DNA of 64,000 nucleotides from Flavobacteriaceae bacterium LYZ1037 (GCA_003144015.1 QFWS01000003.1:62001-126000), one strand, 5' to 3'; positions 7,885 through 17,542 are shown, numbered from the stretch's first letter. Notes: generated by a model from the sequence alone, not told the origin. Numbers and translations are program-made.

Positions 7885-8460
7885 CTATTTTTTTGAAATC
7901 AAGATGAAAACTGCAATACCTACAAACACAATAATTTGCAACCATTTTAAATAGCTTCCTATATGTTTATGTTGTTTGATATAATTTGAAATTGAACCTG
8001 CTAAAATGGCGATACAAGAAAAAATAATGAGGGATACTGCCATAAACAAAAGTCCTAATACATAAAATTGTGTCACTTCGCTTAAAGTGTCACTAAACAA
8101 AAACCCAGGAAATAAGGCTAGAAAGAATAAAGAGACTTTTGGATTTAAAACATTCATTAAAAACCCTTGTTTAAACAATTGGAATCCACCTTTTTTAGGG
8201 ATATTTCCAGCATGTAATTGCAATTCTCCATCGCTTTTAAAAACCTTAAATGCTAAATATAATAAGTAAGCTGCTCCAAAAAGTTTAATAATAATAAATA
8301 GATAATCATTTTCTTTAATAAGTGCTGACACTCCAAAGGCAACAAGTGTTGTATGAACCAAACAACCTGAAATCAATCCAGAGACAGTTGCTAATCCTGA
8401 GTTTTTTCCATGACTGATGCTTTGCATCAAGACATAAATATTATCCGGCCCTGGAGACAT
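7885..8460 (-). CDS. LysE-family amino acid exporter
   Basis: An inner-membrane exporter of the LysE/RhtB family with the signature MSPGPDNIYVLMQS and about five further membrane segments over 191 residues. The ATG at 8460 is the first standard start, but it cuts off most of the first membrane helix. In the same frame the codons just upstream read LNFDILISFIIATAALA, exactly the expected helix, and the codon before N is CTG at 8511-8509, where relatives are expected to have ATG. The true start is therefore probably near 8511 on a CTG codon, or the gene has lost its start. The substrate is unknown; LysE proteins export amino acids. Confidence 0.85.
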   Translation of the reverse strand: MSPGPDNIYVLMQSISHGKNSGLATVSGLISGCLVHTTLVAFGVSALIKENDYLFIIIKLFGAAYLLYLAFKVFKSDGELQLHAGNIPKKGGFQLFKQGFLMNVLNPKVSLFFLALFPGFLFSDTLSEVTQFYVLGLLFMAVSLIIFSCIAILAGSISNYIKQHKHIGSYLKWLQIIVFVGIAVFILISKK

Positions 8461-8610
8461 GGCTAAGGCTGCTGTGGCTATTATAAATGATATAAGGATG
8501 TCGAAATTCAGCGTGTGTTTTTTGTGTAAAAATAGAATTATAAATCTGTTTTCAAGGCTTTGTTGAATGAAATTTAAATGATGATTTACTACTATAAAGA
8601 TTTTCGATTT

Positions 8611-8628
8611 ATTGATAAGTTTATCAAT
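8611..8628. promoter_or_regulatory. 18-base palindrome upstream of the spondin-domain gene
   Basis: ATTGATAA and TTATCAAT flank two central bases as a perfect inverted repeat. It sits in the 230-base divergent gap between the LysE gene and the spondin gene and has the shape of a dimeric repressor site. No regulator can be named. Otherwise I see nothing distinctive in 8512-8743. Confidence 0.35.
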
Positions 8629-8743
8629 TCAAACTCATATTTAATTAAAAAAACACTTAACTAATTAAACCTTCAACGACATGAATGATATTAAACGATT
8701 GTAATTTTAAATAAAAGCAAGCGACTATTAATAAAAAAGTATC

Positions 8744-9658
8744 ATGAAAAACATTACTCAAATTACTTTAGTTCTTTTTTTAACTATTTCTTGCCAATTA
8801 CTCTCTCAATCCATAGCCACTTACAATATTACTTTTCAAAGCACATGGAATGCAACAGATCACACATCAATACCTCCAAATGCACATTGGTCTAAACTGG
8901 TTGGCTCAAATCATAATAGCAACGTTTCCTTTTTAGAAGTAGGTAGCATGGCAAGTTTAGGGATAGAAATGATTGCTGAATCTGGAAATAATGTGCAATT
9001 TGAAACTGTAGATGTTGAAAACGCCATCAATGCCGGAAATGCACAACAATATATTAATGGTTCTTCACTTGGTTCTGCCTCAGGAACTATAACTATTGAT
9101 GGATTAGAGGTTAGTGAAGAATTTCCTTTATTAACGCTAGTATCAATGGTCGCACCTAGTCCAGACTGGATGGTTGCCATTCACGATTTAGAATTGTTAG
9201 AGTCAACTGGTAATTGGAAATCTTCAATCAATATTCCTATGACATATGTGTATGATGCTGGAACAGATACTGGAACAGATTATACCTCTGGAAATGCCGA
9301 TAGCAATTTGCCGATATCTGTTTTTAATATGTCGAATAGTATCGCTCCCTTTAATGGAAATGCCATTGGTAATATTGAAATAACGCTTACAAACGTGTTA
9401 GGTATTAACCATGAGAACTCAAGTGCAAACATGAAGCTTTTCCCCAATCCTTCTCAAGGATATGTAACTATAACCAATTCTACTAATTTAGAAACTATTG
9501 AAATCTATAATATCTTAGGGAAGATAGTTCAAGAAACTCCCATAACCAATACCTCCAAGGTACAATTAGATTTAAGCAATTTACAAAAAGGCTTATATCT
9601 CGTGAAATTAAAAAACATCAACAAAAATTCTGTCACTCAGAAACTAATTCTGAAGTAA
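8744..9658 (+). CDS. Secreted spondin-domain protein with T9SS sorting tail
   Basis: A 304-residue secreted protein. After a signal peptide (residues 1-22) comes a spondin N domain (about 24-210): [26 protein letters not shown], then [18 protein letters not shown] and [15 protein letters not shown], which are hallmark stretches of the family. The last 75 residues (from [13 protein letters not shown]) form a type A T9SS C-terminal sorting domain, which is removed when the protein is anchored or released at the surface. Spondin N domains bind matrix and metal in animals; the bacterial role is unknown. Its stop overlaps the end of pyrD by 15 bases on the opposite strand. Confidence 0.92.
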   Translation: MKNITQITLVLFLTISCQLLSQSIATYNITFQSTWNATDHTSIPPNAHWSKLVGSNHNSNVSFLEVGSMASLGIEMIAESGNNVQFETVDVENAINAGNAQQYINGSSLGSASGTITIDGLEVSEEFPLLTLVSMVAPSPDWMVAIHDLELLESTGNWKSSINIPMTYVYDAGTDTGTDYTSGNADSNLPISVFNMSNSIAPFNGNAIGNIEITLTNVLGINHENSSANMKLFPNPSQGYVTITNSTNLETIEIYNILGKIVQETPITNTSKVQLDLSNLQKGLYLVKLKNINKNSVTQKLILK

Positions 9659-10660
9659 CGCTTTATTAATCTGTTTAATCAACTTCGGACCTTCATAAAT
9701 AAAACCTGTATAAAGTTGAATTAAATCGGCTCCAGCTTCCATTTTTTCTAGCGCATCTTCAACTGAATGAATACCTCCTACTCCAATGATCGGAAACGAT
9801 TTATGACTTTTTTCTGCTAAAAATCGAATAACTTCCGTAGAACGATTGGTTAATGGTTTCCCACTCAAACCTCCCATTTCAGATTTATTTCCACTTGTTA
9901 AACCTTCGCGAGAAATAGTTGTATTGGTTGCAATTACACCATCTATTTTTGTGTCTTTTACAATATCTATAATGTCTAACAATTGAGAATCCGTTAAATC
10001 TGGAGCTATTTTTAAAAGAATTGGCTTTGGATACTGTTTTTTAGAGTTTTGAATTTTTAGGTCTTTAAGAAGATTTGTGAGTGGTTCTTTGTCTTGCAGT
10101 TCTCTTAGATTTGGTGTGTTTGGTGAACTTACATTCACAACAAAATAATCCACATAATCAAACAAAGTTTGAAAACAAATCTTATAATCTTCAACAGCTT
10201 CATGGTTTGGAGTTACTTTATTTTTTCCAATATTGCCACCTATCAAAATACCTTTATTCTTTTTTAATCTCAATACGGCGTCTTCTACACCTCCATTATT
10301 GAATCCCATTCTGTTAATAATAGCAGCATCAGATTTCAACCTAAACAAACGTTTTTTTGGATTACCATCCTGAGGTTTTGGGGTTAAAGTACCTATTTCA
10401 ACAAAACCAAAACCAAGATTTCCTAACTCTTGATACAGTTTAGCATCTTTATCAAAACCAGCAGCCAAACCAACTGGGTTTTTAAAAGTCAAACCAAATA
10501 ATTGACGTTCCAAGCGTTTATCTTCAACTAAATACAATCCTTTTAGAAGACTTGGTATTAAAGGGATTTTATTTACAAAACGAAGTAAGGAAAACGTAAA
10601 ATGATGAATTTTTTCAGGATCGAAAAGAAAAAAAATGGGTCTTATTAATAATTTATACAT
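9644..10660 (-). CDS. pyrD: Dihydroorotate dehydrogenase (quinone)
   Basis: Class 2 enzyme that oxidises dihydroorotate to orotate in pyrimidine synthesis and passes electrons to membrane quinone. The N-terminal helix ([20 protein letters not shown]) is the class 2 quinone-binding extension. FMN-binding and active-site segments follow: [38 protein letters not shown] with the catalytic Ser, IATNTT and [14 protein letters not shown] chose the ATG at 10660, giving 338 residues. A TTG seven codons upstream lies next to the promoter element and does not precede a conserved sequence. The 3' end overlaps the spondin gene. Confidence 0.97.
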   Translation of the reverse strand: MYKLLIRPIFFLFDPEKIHHFTFSLLRFVNKIPLIPSLLKGLYLVEDKRLERQLFGLTFKNPVGLAAGFDKDAKLYQELGNLGFGFVEIGTLTPKPQDGNPKKRLFRLKSDAAIINRMGFNNGGVEDAVLRLKKNKGILIGGNIGKNKVTPNHEAVEDYKICFQTLFDYVDYFVVNVSSPNTPNLRELQDKEPLTNLLKDLKIQNSKKQYPKPILLKIAPDLTDSQLLDIIDIVKDTKIDGVIATNTTISREGLTSGNKSEMGGLSGKPLTNRSTEVIRFLAEKSHKSFPIIGVGGIHSVEDALEKMEAGADLIQLYTGFIYEGPKLIKQINKALLQN

Positions 10661-10678
10661 AGTCGTTGTCTTGTTTGG

Positions 10679-10686
10679 CAAAAATA
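10679..10686 (-). promoter_or_regulatory. -7 promoter element of pyrD
   Basis: Minus strand reads TATTTTTG, ending 18 bases before the pyrD ATG. It overlaps an in-frame TTG that is therefore not the start. Confidence 0.6.
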
Positions 10687-10733
10687 CTATTCATTTGATT
10701 ATAAATGCTAACATAAGTTTTATAAATTATTGG

Positions 10734-10741
10734 TATTTTTG
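10734..10741 (+). promoter_or_regulatory. -7 promoter element of pepT
   Basis: TATTTTTG, a full consensus match, 42 bases before the pepT ATG at 10784. It excludes the upstream in-frame TTG at 10730. Confidence 0.6.
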
Positions 10742-10783
10742 AAGACGTTATTAACATCATTCATACCAAACAAACACATCCAA

Positions 10784-12028
10784 ATGATAGACAAGCAACA
10801 TATAATCGATCGTTTTGTAAGCTATGTAACAATAGACACAGAATCCGACCCAAAAAGTGACACAACCCCAAGTACAGAAAAACAATGGGATTTAGCCAAT
10901 AAATTAGTTGAAGAACTAAAAGCCATTGGCATGCAAGAGGTTACAATAGATGACAATGCATATATTATGGCAACTTTACCAAGTAATGTAGATCATGAGG
11001 TTCCAACCATAGGTTTTATTTCGCATTTTGATACGACACCAGATTTTACTGGAGCCAATGTAAAGCCTCAAATTGTTGAAAATTATAATGGGAAAGACCT
11101 TGTTTTAAATGCTGAACAAGACATTGTATTGTCTCCAGATTATTTTGAAGATTTATTGTTGTACAAAGGACAAACTCTAATTACTACAGATGGAACAACG
11201 CTTTTAGGGGCCGATGATAAAGCAGGAATTACAGAAATAGTATCGGCAATGGAATATTTAATCAAACACCCAGAAATTAAGCATGGCCCTATTCGTATAG
11301 GGTTTACCCCAGACGAGGAAATTGGTCGTGGTGCTCATAAATTCGATGTTGAAAAATTTGGAGCAGATTGGGCTTACACCATGGATGGCAGCCAAATTGG
11401 CGAATTAGAATACGAAAACTTTAATGCTGCTGGAGCTGTAGTGAAAATAAAAGGCAAAATTGTACATCCAGGTTATGCCAAAGGAAAAATGGTTAACTCC
11501 ATGTACATCGCTACCGAGTTTATCAATTCTTTACCTAGAATGGAAACCCCAGAGCATACAGAAGGTTACGAAGGTTTCTTCCATCTATATTCTATACAAG
11601 GTGAAGTAGAGGAAACTGTTTTAGAATATATTATTAGAGACCATGACAGAGAGCATTTTAAAGCCAGAAAAGAAGTTATGATAAAGCTGACTAATGATAT
11701 TAACGAACAATATGAACGAGAAGTTATTACTACAGAGATAAAAGATCAATATTTTAATATGAAAGAAAAGGTAGAACCTGTGATGCATATTGTAGATATT
11801 GCTGAAGAAGCTATGAAGCAAGTTGGTATAAAACCATTAATTAAAGCCATTCGTGGAGGCACAGATGGCTCTCAATTAAGTTATATGGGTTTACCTTGTC
11901 CAAATATTTTTGCTGGTGGACATAACTTCCATGGACGTTATGAATATGTACCTGTAGAAAGCATGATAAAAGCTACTGAAGTGATTTGTAAGATTGCTGA
12001 ATTGACTGCTTTAAAAGCTGAAAGTTAG
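10784..12028 (+). CDS. pepT: Peptidase T (tripeptidase)
   Basis: Cytoplasmic zinc aminopeptidase of family M20B that removes the N-terminal residue from tripeptides. Zinc ligands and catalytic residues are in [11 protein letters not shown] (His and Asp), [18 protein letters not shown] (catalytic Glu pair), the Asp of [12 protein letters not shown] and the C-terminal [13 protein letters not shown]. The dimerisation domain lies between. The ATG at 10784 gives 414 residues, close to the family length. A TTG at 10730 would add 18 unconserved residues and lies upstream of the -7 element. It is divergent from pyrD and appears monocistronic. Confidence 0.96.
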   Translation: MIDKQHIIDRFVSYVTIDTESDPKSDTTPSTEKQWDLANKLVEELKAIGMQEVTIDDNAYIMATLPSNVDHEVPTIGFISHFDTTPDFTGANVKPQIVENYNGKDLVLNAEQDIVLSPDYFEDLLLYKGQTLITTDGTTLLGADDKAGITEIVSAMEYLIKHPEIKHGPIRIGFTPDEEIGRGAHKFDVEKFGADWAYTMDGSQIGELEYENFNAAGAVVKIKGKIVHPGYAKGKMVNSMYIATEFINSLPRMETPEHTEGYEGFFHLYSIQGEVEETVLEYIIRDHDREHFKARKEVMIKLTNDINEQYEREVITTEIKDQYFNMKEKVEPVMHIVDIAEEAMKQVGIKPLIKAIRGGTDGSQLSYMGLPCPNIFAGGHNFHGRYEYVPVESMIKATEVICKIAELTALKAES

Positions 12029-12139
12029 GAAGTTTGGATAGTGTTATAAACATCATTTAAAAAAAACTTCGTTAGCACCAGATATCAATATTAAAACGAA
12101 TTCAAACCATAAAGTTCTAACCAATATAAAACAAGCTAT

Positions 12140-12922
12140 ATGCCTAAAAGAATATGTATAATTTCATTGATAATTTTACTATCGAGTATTGGTTATGCGC
12201 AATCGGATAAAATAAAAATTAAATCAGAAAATCTTAAAGAATCAAATTATCTAAAAGCGGATGATTTTTATTTAACTCATTATTTATATATTGACTTATT
12301 CTTAAGAGAGAGTTTATTTCCAGAAGCAAGTCCTGAAGAAGTTTCCTCTATATTAAACGCTCTTAAAAAATATATTTCTATAGAAAACAAATTAGATATT
12401 GAAATTGAAAAGCCTGGAAAAAGAAATTATTTAATTCGGTTTGTTATATTAAAGAAAGATGACGGAACTGAGCTTCTAATTGCATTTACAAACTGGAGCA
12501 CAAAAGAAAAAATATTTGAAAAAGAAATAAAAATTGAGAACGACTCCTACACAAGATGGTATTTTCTAAATGGAGACAAAATGACTTATAGAAAAGATAT
12601 GTCTAATGAAAATGACTATTCAGATCTGACCAAATCTGACTTAGCCAATGCATATCTATTCGATGAACTTCCTGAAAATGATTTAGAGATAAAAAGTACA
12701 ATAGACAATATTCTAAATGAAAGTGATTTGAATGTGTCAGATAACATTATGGCTAATTTAGTGCTCTTAAAATATCAGATTTTTCAAAGGGAAAATGAGA
12801 GTTTAATTAAGCAAACCGAATACCTGAATGACCTATTTGAAACCAACAAATATGAGCCTAATCTTAGAGGTCTAAAAATGGCTTTTGATGCAACTAAATT
12901 TCAAATAGAATTAATGAAATAA
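12140..12922 (+). CDS. Exported protein of unknown function
   Basis: I do not recognise this 260-residue protein. It starts with a signal peptide (residues 1-20, ending GYAQ) and continues as a soluble, strongly charged Lys/Glu/Asp-rich protein with a probable mixed fold in the first 150 residues and helices after residue 160. There is no lipobox, no transmembrane segment and no T9SS tail, so it is most likely periplasmic. It stands alone between pepT and the DUF1801 gene, with gaps of 111 and 156 bases. I see no clear promoter consensus. It may be a lineage-specific gene. Confidence 0.75.
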   Translation: MPKRICIISLIILLSSIGYAQSDKIKIKSENLKESNYLKADDFYLTHYLYIDLFLRESLFPEASPEEVSSILNALKKYISIENKLDIEIEKPGKRNYLIRFVILKKDDGTELLIAFTNWSTKEKIFEKEIKIENDSYTRWYFLNGDKMTYRKDMSNENDYSDLTKSDLANAYLFDELPENDLEIKSTIDNILNESDLNVSDNIMANLVLLKYQIFQRENESLIKQTEYLNDLFETNKYEPNLRGLKMAFDATKFQIELMK

Positions 12923-13078
12923 ACTGTTCTCAACTAGTTGTATAGTTCATTGCTAGTGAATTTCTTTCTGAAAATCCTCGCACATTTACTATCTTAGTTC
13001 TTTATCGAAAAAGGTTCCTACGTGTCTTTCAGCAACGAAACCATATACAAAACCGCTAACAAAACTAAAAATCTCATC

Positions 13079-13675
13079 ATGAAAAAAATAAGCTCAGTTG
13101 AGGAATACATTGAAAACAACGCGCATTTTGGCGAGGCATTAACTATTTTAAGAGATTTAATTAATTCTACCGAATTGGAAGAGACTGTAAAATGGAGTGC
13201 TCCTGTTTATGCCTTAAACGGTAAAAATGTGGTAGGGCTTGGAGCCTTTAAAAAGCATTTTGGTATTTGGTTTTTTAATGGAGTCTTTTTAAAAGATGAG
13301 AGCAATCTTTTAGAACAGGCACAAGAAAAAACAAAAGGCTTAAGACAGATGCGTTTCAACTCCTTAGAAGACATTGATCCAAACGCTGTTTTAGCTTATG
13401 TTAAAGAAGCCATAGGAAATCAAAAATTAGGAAAAGAAATAATCCCAGAAAAAAAAGGGAAAACAGTTATTATTCCAAAGGAATTAGAAAACGAACTAAA
13501 AGCAAATTCAGCATTATTCGATGCCTTTAAAACACTCACACCTGGTAAACAACGAGAATATTGCGATTACATAGATTCAGCCAAACGTGAAGCGACTAAA
13601 GCCTCTCGATTAGAAAAAATAAAACCTATGATTTTAAAGGGAGTTGGGCTGAACGATAAGTACAAGAATTGTTAG
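13079..13675 (+). CDS. DUF1801 / YdeI-OmpD-associated family protein
   Basis: A cytoplasmic protein of 198 residues. The N-terminal part (about 5-110) is a DUF1801 domain with WSAPVYALNGKNVVGLGAF and the later GLRQMRF. The C-terminal part (about 125-195) is a YdeI/OmpD-associated tail with IPKELENELKANSALFDAF, PGKQREYCDYIDSAKREATK and a final KNC. The family is widespread but its biochemical role is not settled; E. coli YdeI is linked to peptide and polymyxin tolerance. I chose the ATG at 13079. A GTG at 13022 would add 19 unconserved residues. It converges on the outer-membrane gene at 13680 with four bases between. Confidence 0.88.
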   Translation: MKKISSVEEYIENNAHFGEALTILRDLINSTELEETVKWSAPVYALNGKNVVGLGAFKKHFGIWFFNGVFLKDESNLLEQAQEKTKGLRQMRFNSLEDIDPNAVLAYVKEAIGNQKLGKEIIPEKKGKTVIIPKELENELKANSALFDAFKTLTPGKQREYCDYIDSAKREATKASRLEKIKPMILKGVGLNDKYKNC

Positions 13676-13679
13676 ATTT

Positions 13680-14741
13680 TTAAAGTAAGAAGCGATAATT
13701 TAAAGAAAGTAAAACCGATTTTCTATTCCCTAAAACACCTAATTCTGTACGTAGCATCCAATGCTTGTTATACTGAAATTGAGCCCCAATTACACCATTC
13801 CATTTTTGTTGTACCTGTTTGTCTAAACCGTATTTTATAATGGCTTCACCATCGGCATCTGCTAAACGTTCTACTATAGGTGTAAGAATACGATCTGCTA
13901 CAGCTTTTTGTGGAATCGTAGCTTCGTTATCATACCAATTATAATAATCGCTTACAATTTTATCTCGTTTAGTTCCATCTGCTGAAGGTAATGCATCTTT
14001 AAGTTTTAACTGCCCATAAGTATCACTTCCGGTTTCCATAAAAAAACCACCAACCCAAACTGCGATATTTCTATCTGGTTTATTATGAAATACAAAACTA
14101 TGTCCAGCTCTAATTCCAGTCACTCTAACAGGTACAGCCTTGTCTAATAATTCAGGCTTGTTCCATGTAAAATTAGCATCCACAGAGAAAAACACGGGCC
14201 CAACAGCACCAGCAGCCATAACACCAATTCCATAAGTAGATACAGATTGCTCTACAACAGATCTCAATGTAATAGGATAAACCAAATTAACTTCCGTTTT
14301 AGTATGACCATAACCTAAAATACCATACACATTTAGAAATGGGAACACCCAAACATCAGGCCTAACATTAACACTATAAGATGTATTGACATTGTCACCA
14401 AATTGTATAAAATCTACAGGTGTCATGTCAATATTTACATTTTTAGTTTCTAAACCTAATTGCAAATTATTAACAGAAATACCTTGTTCCATCCAGACAA
14501 AATTCCCCATAATACCAACAGGGTAAGGAATATCAAATCCTTTATTATAAGCACCTTGTCCCATAAAAGGGAATGTATAATGATAATCAACTTGTTTTAA
14601 ACTATCTCTGTATGCCTCATGCTTTTTATTAATTTTAGTACTAGGCTGTTGTGCTTGAATTGTTTGGTTAAAAACACAAACAGTAATTACAATAATTAAA
14701 AAACATTTTATTTTCATTTTCATCAATTTAAATAAGTTCAT
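13680..14741 (-). CDS. Outer-membrane beta-barrel protein
   Basis: A 353-residue exported protein. A signal peptide ends near residue 31 (TIQAQ) and many short amphipathic strands follow, with a closing strand SVLLSLNYRFLL that suits the outer-membrane assembly machinery. I do not recognise the family. The ATG at 14741 overlaps the stop of the upstream gene (TAATG), showing translational coupling; later ATGs at 14723 and 14717 would also leave an intact signal peptide. The partner upstream is also a barrel, so the two may act together at the outer membrane. The substrate is unknown. Confidence 0.82.
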   Translation of the reverse strand: MNLFKLMKMKIKCFLIIVITVCVFNQTIQAQQPSTKINKKHEAYRDSLKQVDYHYTFPFMGQGAYNKGFDIPYPVGIMGNFVWMEQGISVNNLQLGLETKNVNIDMTPVDFIQFGDNVNTSYSVNVRPDVWVFPFLNVYGILGYGHTKTEVNLVYPITLRSVVEQSVSTYGIGVMAAGAVGPVFFSVDANFTWNKPELLDKAVPVRVTGIRAGHSFVFHNKPDRNIAVWVGGFFMETGSDTYGQLKLKDALPSADGTKRDKIVSDYYNWYDNEATIPQKAVADRILTPIVERLADADGEAIIKYGLDKQVQQKWNGVIGAQFQYNKHWMLRTELGVLGNRKSVLLSLNYRFLL

Positions 14742-15466
14742 TATTGGGGCTTGTTAATATTGTTACTTTCTATTTTATCATGACTTTTTTTAGCACCAAT
14801 TGGTAAAGTAACCGCTAGAAATAAAGAATTGTTTTTAGTGCTAGAATTTCCTTTATACACATTTACGAAACCTTGAAAATATTTAACTCCAAAACTCATT
14901 CCTCCAACTTTATCAATCTTGTACCCTGCTCCAATTCCTACTCCAGCTTCTATTGGATTAATCATGTCTTTATTATATTGACGAATATTAGTTTCAACAT
15001 CATCTGTATCATTTTCATATTCGACCCAAGCTTTATAGCGCAAACCAAATTCTGGACCAGCTTCAACAAAGATGTTATTTGAAAATATATATTTACCGAA
15101 AACAGGCACTAAAAAATAATTTATTTTTTGACTGTACGTTCCGTTTTCATCAATATAATTAACACCTGCAGCTTGTACATCTGATACACTTAATTTATTA
15201 ACACCCAATTTAGATTTTACAAGAACACCTGTATGTATATAAAGTTGCTCTTTAACACGAAAATCAAAATAAAACCCAATATTAAAAGTTGAAAACCTAC
15301 TAGAAGTGTCTAAGCCTGAAACAGCTGGGAAATTAACACCTCCTTCTAACCCAAACTCTAAATCAGGCGAATTCAATTTATCGCCAAATAACAAGGTTAA
15401 AAGTACTTGGGAATTTGCCATATTTATTGTCAATAAAAAGGCAAGACTACATAGAATTTTTTTCAT
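14741..15466 (-). CDS. PorT-like outer-membrane beta-barrel protein
   Basis: A 241-residue outer-membrane protein with a signal peptide (MKKILCSLAFLL to ANSQ) and the pattern of the outer-membrane beta-barrel (PorT/OmpW-like) domain: GLEGGVNFP near the start, FLVPVFGKYIF in the middle, VEAGPEFGLRYK, and GVGIGAGYK then MSFGVKYFQGF. I chose the ATG at 15466; a TTG eight codons upstream precedes no conserved sequence. Its stop overlaps the start of the next gene, making a two-gene operon. The fold is clear but the function is unknown. It is not the T9SS PorT itself as far as can be judged. Confidence 0.83.
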   Translation of the reverse strand: MKKILCSLAFLLTINMANSQVLLTLLFGDKLNSPDLEFGLEGGVNFPAVSGLDTSSRFSTFNIGFYFDFRVKEQLYIHTGVLVKSKLGVNKLSVSDVQAAGVNYIDENGTYSQKINYFLVPVFGKYIFSNNIFVEAGPEFGLRYKAWVEYENDTDDVETNIRQYNKDMINPIEAGVGIGAGYKIDKVGGMSFGVKYFQGFVNVYKGNSSTKNNSLFLAVTLPIGAKKSHDKIESNNINKPQ

Positions 15467-15515
15467 TTTCGAGTGGTTAGTTTCTAACAATATCGCAATA
15501 ATATTTTATTAAAAT

Positions 15516-15548
15516 AATAAAGTCACTTAGAATATAAGTGACTTTATT
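15516..15548 (-). terminator. Terminator of the nusB-yajC operon
   Basis: A perfect 14-base-pair stem (15516-15529 with 15535-15548) and a five-base loop, lying 22 bases after the yajC stop on the minus strand and followed by a T-rich stretch. Confidence 0.75.
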
Positions 15549-15569
15549 AATATTAACTAGGTAAGTAAA

Positions 15570-15866
15570 TTATTTTTTAGTAGTTGTCGATGGATTTAAT
15601 TTCTTACTCATTTCCATAGAAATGGCAGATTTATCGAACTTGATTTTACCTGCTAATGTTTCAATAACACAACTAGCATCGGTATCGTTTAATTCGATTA
15701 CTTTACCATGCATACCACTTTTGGTAATTACTTTATCGCCACGTTTTAATTCGGCAGCAAACTTTTTTTCTTGTTTTTGACGTTTCATTTGTGGTGCAAT
15801 CATAAAGAAATACACGACAACAAACATTAATATAAACGGCAAAAAACTACTAATACCTTCTCCCAT
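15570..15866 (-). CDS. yajC: Preprotein translocase subunit YajC
   Basis: A small inner-membrane protein that joins SecDF and aids the Sec translocon. One membrane helix (about residues 7-27, PFILMFVVVYFFMIAPQ) is followed by the cytoplasmic YajC domain QKQEKKFAAELKRGDKVIT and GMHGKVIELND. The length of 98 residues is normal. It is the last gene of an operon after nusB and a DUF1573 gene; the start follows the DUF1573 stop by four bases. This gene order is common in Flavobacteria. A strong hairpin follows. Confidence 0.95.
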   Translation of the reverse strand: MGEGISSFLPFILMFVVVYFFMIAPQMKRQKQEKKFAAELKRGDKVITKSGMHGKVIELNDTDASCVIETLAGKIKFDKSAISMEMSKKLNPSTTTKK

Positions 15867-15870
15867 TTAA

Positions 15871-16440
15871 TTAATCGTGGTTATGACCTTCGTGACCAGG
15901 TTGAGTACTAGATTTTTTTTGTGCAGCAGGTGTTGCCATTGGGCTACCACTAATTGCTGGATTTAATGCTTGTGCTGGTTTTACTGGTGCATTAGGATCT
16001 GGTTTAACAAAAGCAGAAATTTTAACTGTCTCTTTTCCTGTTTCTGTATTAGCAGTAATTGTAACTGTTTTAGATACTTTGTTAGCACCTGTTCCATTAA
16101 ACTTTACTGTAAAATGACCTGAGTCTCCAGGTTGTAAAGGCTCTTTACTCCAATCTTGAGGAACTGTACAACCACATGAACTTTTAATATCAGTAATTAC
16201 TAATGGAGATTCTCCAGTGTTTGTATAATTGAAAACAGTTTCAACATTTTGTTTCGATTCAATTTCACCAAAATCATGCTCAGTCTTATCAAAAGTTAAT
16301 ACTGGAAATTTTGATGAATTAGCATCTCTTTCTGCTGCAACTGCAACATTTTCTTCATTAATTTTTTTTGAAGCATCTTCTTTACAAGATGAAAATGCTA
16401 TTAAACATAGAGCTGTTAACCCTAAAATCGCTTTTTTCAT
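15871..16440 (-). CDS. DUF1573 lipoprotein with histidine-rich tail
   Basis: A 189-residue lipoprotein: signal peptide with the lipobox Cys at residue 19 (IAFSSC), then a DUF1573 immunoglobulin-like domain (about 45-145) with FDKTEHDFGEIESKQ, SSCGCTVPQ and GHFTVKFNGTG. The CxC in SCGC is typical of the family. The C-terminus is Pro/Ala-rich and ends PGHEGHNHD, which could bind metal. The biochemical role of DUF1573 is not known. It sits between nusB and yajC in one operon, the usual flavobacterial order. It probably stays in the envelope, facing the periplasm. Confidence 0.9.
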   Translation of the reverse strand: MKKAILGLTALCLIAFSSCKEDASKKINEENVAVAAERDANSSKFPVLTFDKTEHDFGEIESKQNVETVFNYTNTGESPLVITDIKSSCGCTVPQDWSKEPLQPGDSGHFTVKFNGTGANKVSKTVTITANTETGKETVKISAFVKPDPNAPVKPAQALNPAISGSPMATPAAQKKSSTQPGHEGHNHD

Positions 16441-16489
16441 TTTAAATTGTTTTTTTTATTTAATTTGTAAAAGTAATAATAATTTCTAA

Positions 16490-17434
16490 CTACATCAACC
16501 CTCTACCTGTTTTATTTAAAGTATCACTTTCTTGATACTCTTTAACAAGCTTATCTAATATCCCGTTAATAAAAATACTACTCTTTGGAGTAGAGTATTC
16601 TTTAGCTAATTCTAAATATTCATTGATTGTTACTTTAACTGGTATAGATGGGAATTTTTGTATTTCGCAAATAGCCATTTTTAATAACACATTATCTAAA
16701 CTTGCTATTCTTTCAGTATCCCAATTTTGTGTTTTTTCTTGAATGATTTCAGTAAATTTAGACTGATTTAAAAGTGTCTTTTTAAACAAATCTATGGCGT
16801 ATTCTTTATCTTCTAAATCCTTATATATTTTTGGTAAAAAATAGGTAGCTAAGGATTGTTCTTTAACTTTACGGAGTAGTTTTAATATGGCTGTGTTTAC
16901 AACTGGTAAATCGTCTATCCATGTAATGTTCTTATCTTCCAGGTAATCGTAAAGCTTATTATTTGGAGCTATAATTTCAGTAAAAATATCTGTTACAAAC
17001 TTTCTGTCTTCTTTAAAAGTAGATGTTTTAGTTTGCATGTATTCTGCAAATAGATCGCTTGCTAGAATTTCGCGAAAAATAATTTCGACATATTCTGAAT
17101 CTAATTCCCAATTATTGATTTTATGTTCCTCTAATTCATCTTGAAGAAGCATGTTGTTTTTTAACATTAAAAGGACCTGATTATTTACCAATTTTTTATT
17201 TGGATCTTTATCTTCCTTTGTAGCTAAATGTTTTTTGCTAGATTTTTCCAGATGATCTTCAGCTCTTTTTTGAACTTCAATAAGCAAAGACATTAATAAT
17301 AAGTATAAGTTGTAAATATTATCTAGACTGTGTAATAAGAACTTTTGTTCTTTATCAAAACTATCACTTTCTCCTCCTTTAAAGGAATAAATAGTTTGCA
17401 TGACTTTTATTCTAATATGTCTTCTGTTAAGCAT
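16490..17434 (-). CDS. nusB: Transcription antitermination protein NusB, long form
   Basis: RNA-binding protein that with NusE (S10) binds boxA of ribosomal RNA transcripts and prevents early termination. The C-terminal 140 residues carry the NusB fold with RIASLDNVLLKMAICEIQKF and KVTINEYLELAKEYSTPKS. The 314-residue protein is about twice as long as E. coli NusB: an extra helical, Lys/Glu-rich region follows the conserved N-terminal RRHIRIKVMQTIYSF, which is the usual form in Bacteroidota. It is first in the nusB-DUF1573-yajC operon, with a probable -7 element (TTCTTTG) just before the ATG. Confidence 0.95.
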   Translation of the reverse strand: MLNRRHIRIKVMQTIYSFKGGESDSFDKEQKFLLHSLDNIYNLYLLLMSLLIEVQKRAEDHLEKSSKKHLATKEDKDPNKKLVNNQVLLMLKNNMLLQDELEEHKINNWELDSEYVEIIFREILASDLFAEYMQTKTSTFKEDRKFVTDIFTEIIAPNNKLYDYLEDKNITWIDDLPVVNTAILKLLRKVKEQSLATYFLPKIYKDLEDKEYAIDLFKKTLLNQSKFTEIIQEKTQNWDTERIASLDNVLLKMAICEIQKFPSIPVKVTINEYLELAKEYSTPKSSIFINGILDKLVKEYQESDTLNKTGRGLM

Positions 17435-17512
17435 CTGTACAAAGAACTTTAATAGTTTAATTAGTTTTTGAACCTACTTTTTTAGATAGGTCGCAATTTA
17501 CTTTTAATTAAA

Positions 17513-17542
17513 GAGGCGAAAGTTAGTTTTAACTTTCGCCTC
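17513..17542 (-). terminator. Terminator of the leucine dehydrogenase gene
   Basis: GAGGCGAAAGTTA (17513-17525) pairs with TAACTTTCGCCTC (17530-17542) around a four-base loop, 25 bases after the leucine dehydrogenase stop. The GC content of the stem stands out in this AT-rich region. Confidence 0.85.

Noticed and set aside
10661-10783. TTG starts for pyrD (10681) and pepT (10730)
   Set aside because: Both sit at or before -7 elements, while conserved N-termini begin at the ATGs at 10660 and 10784.
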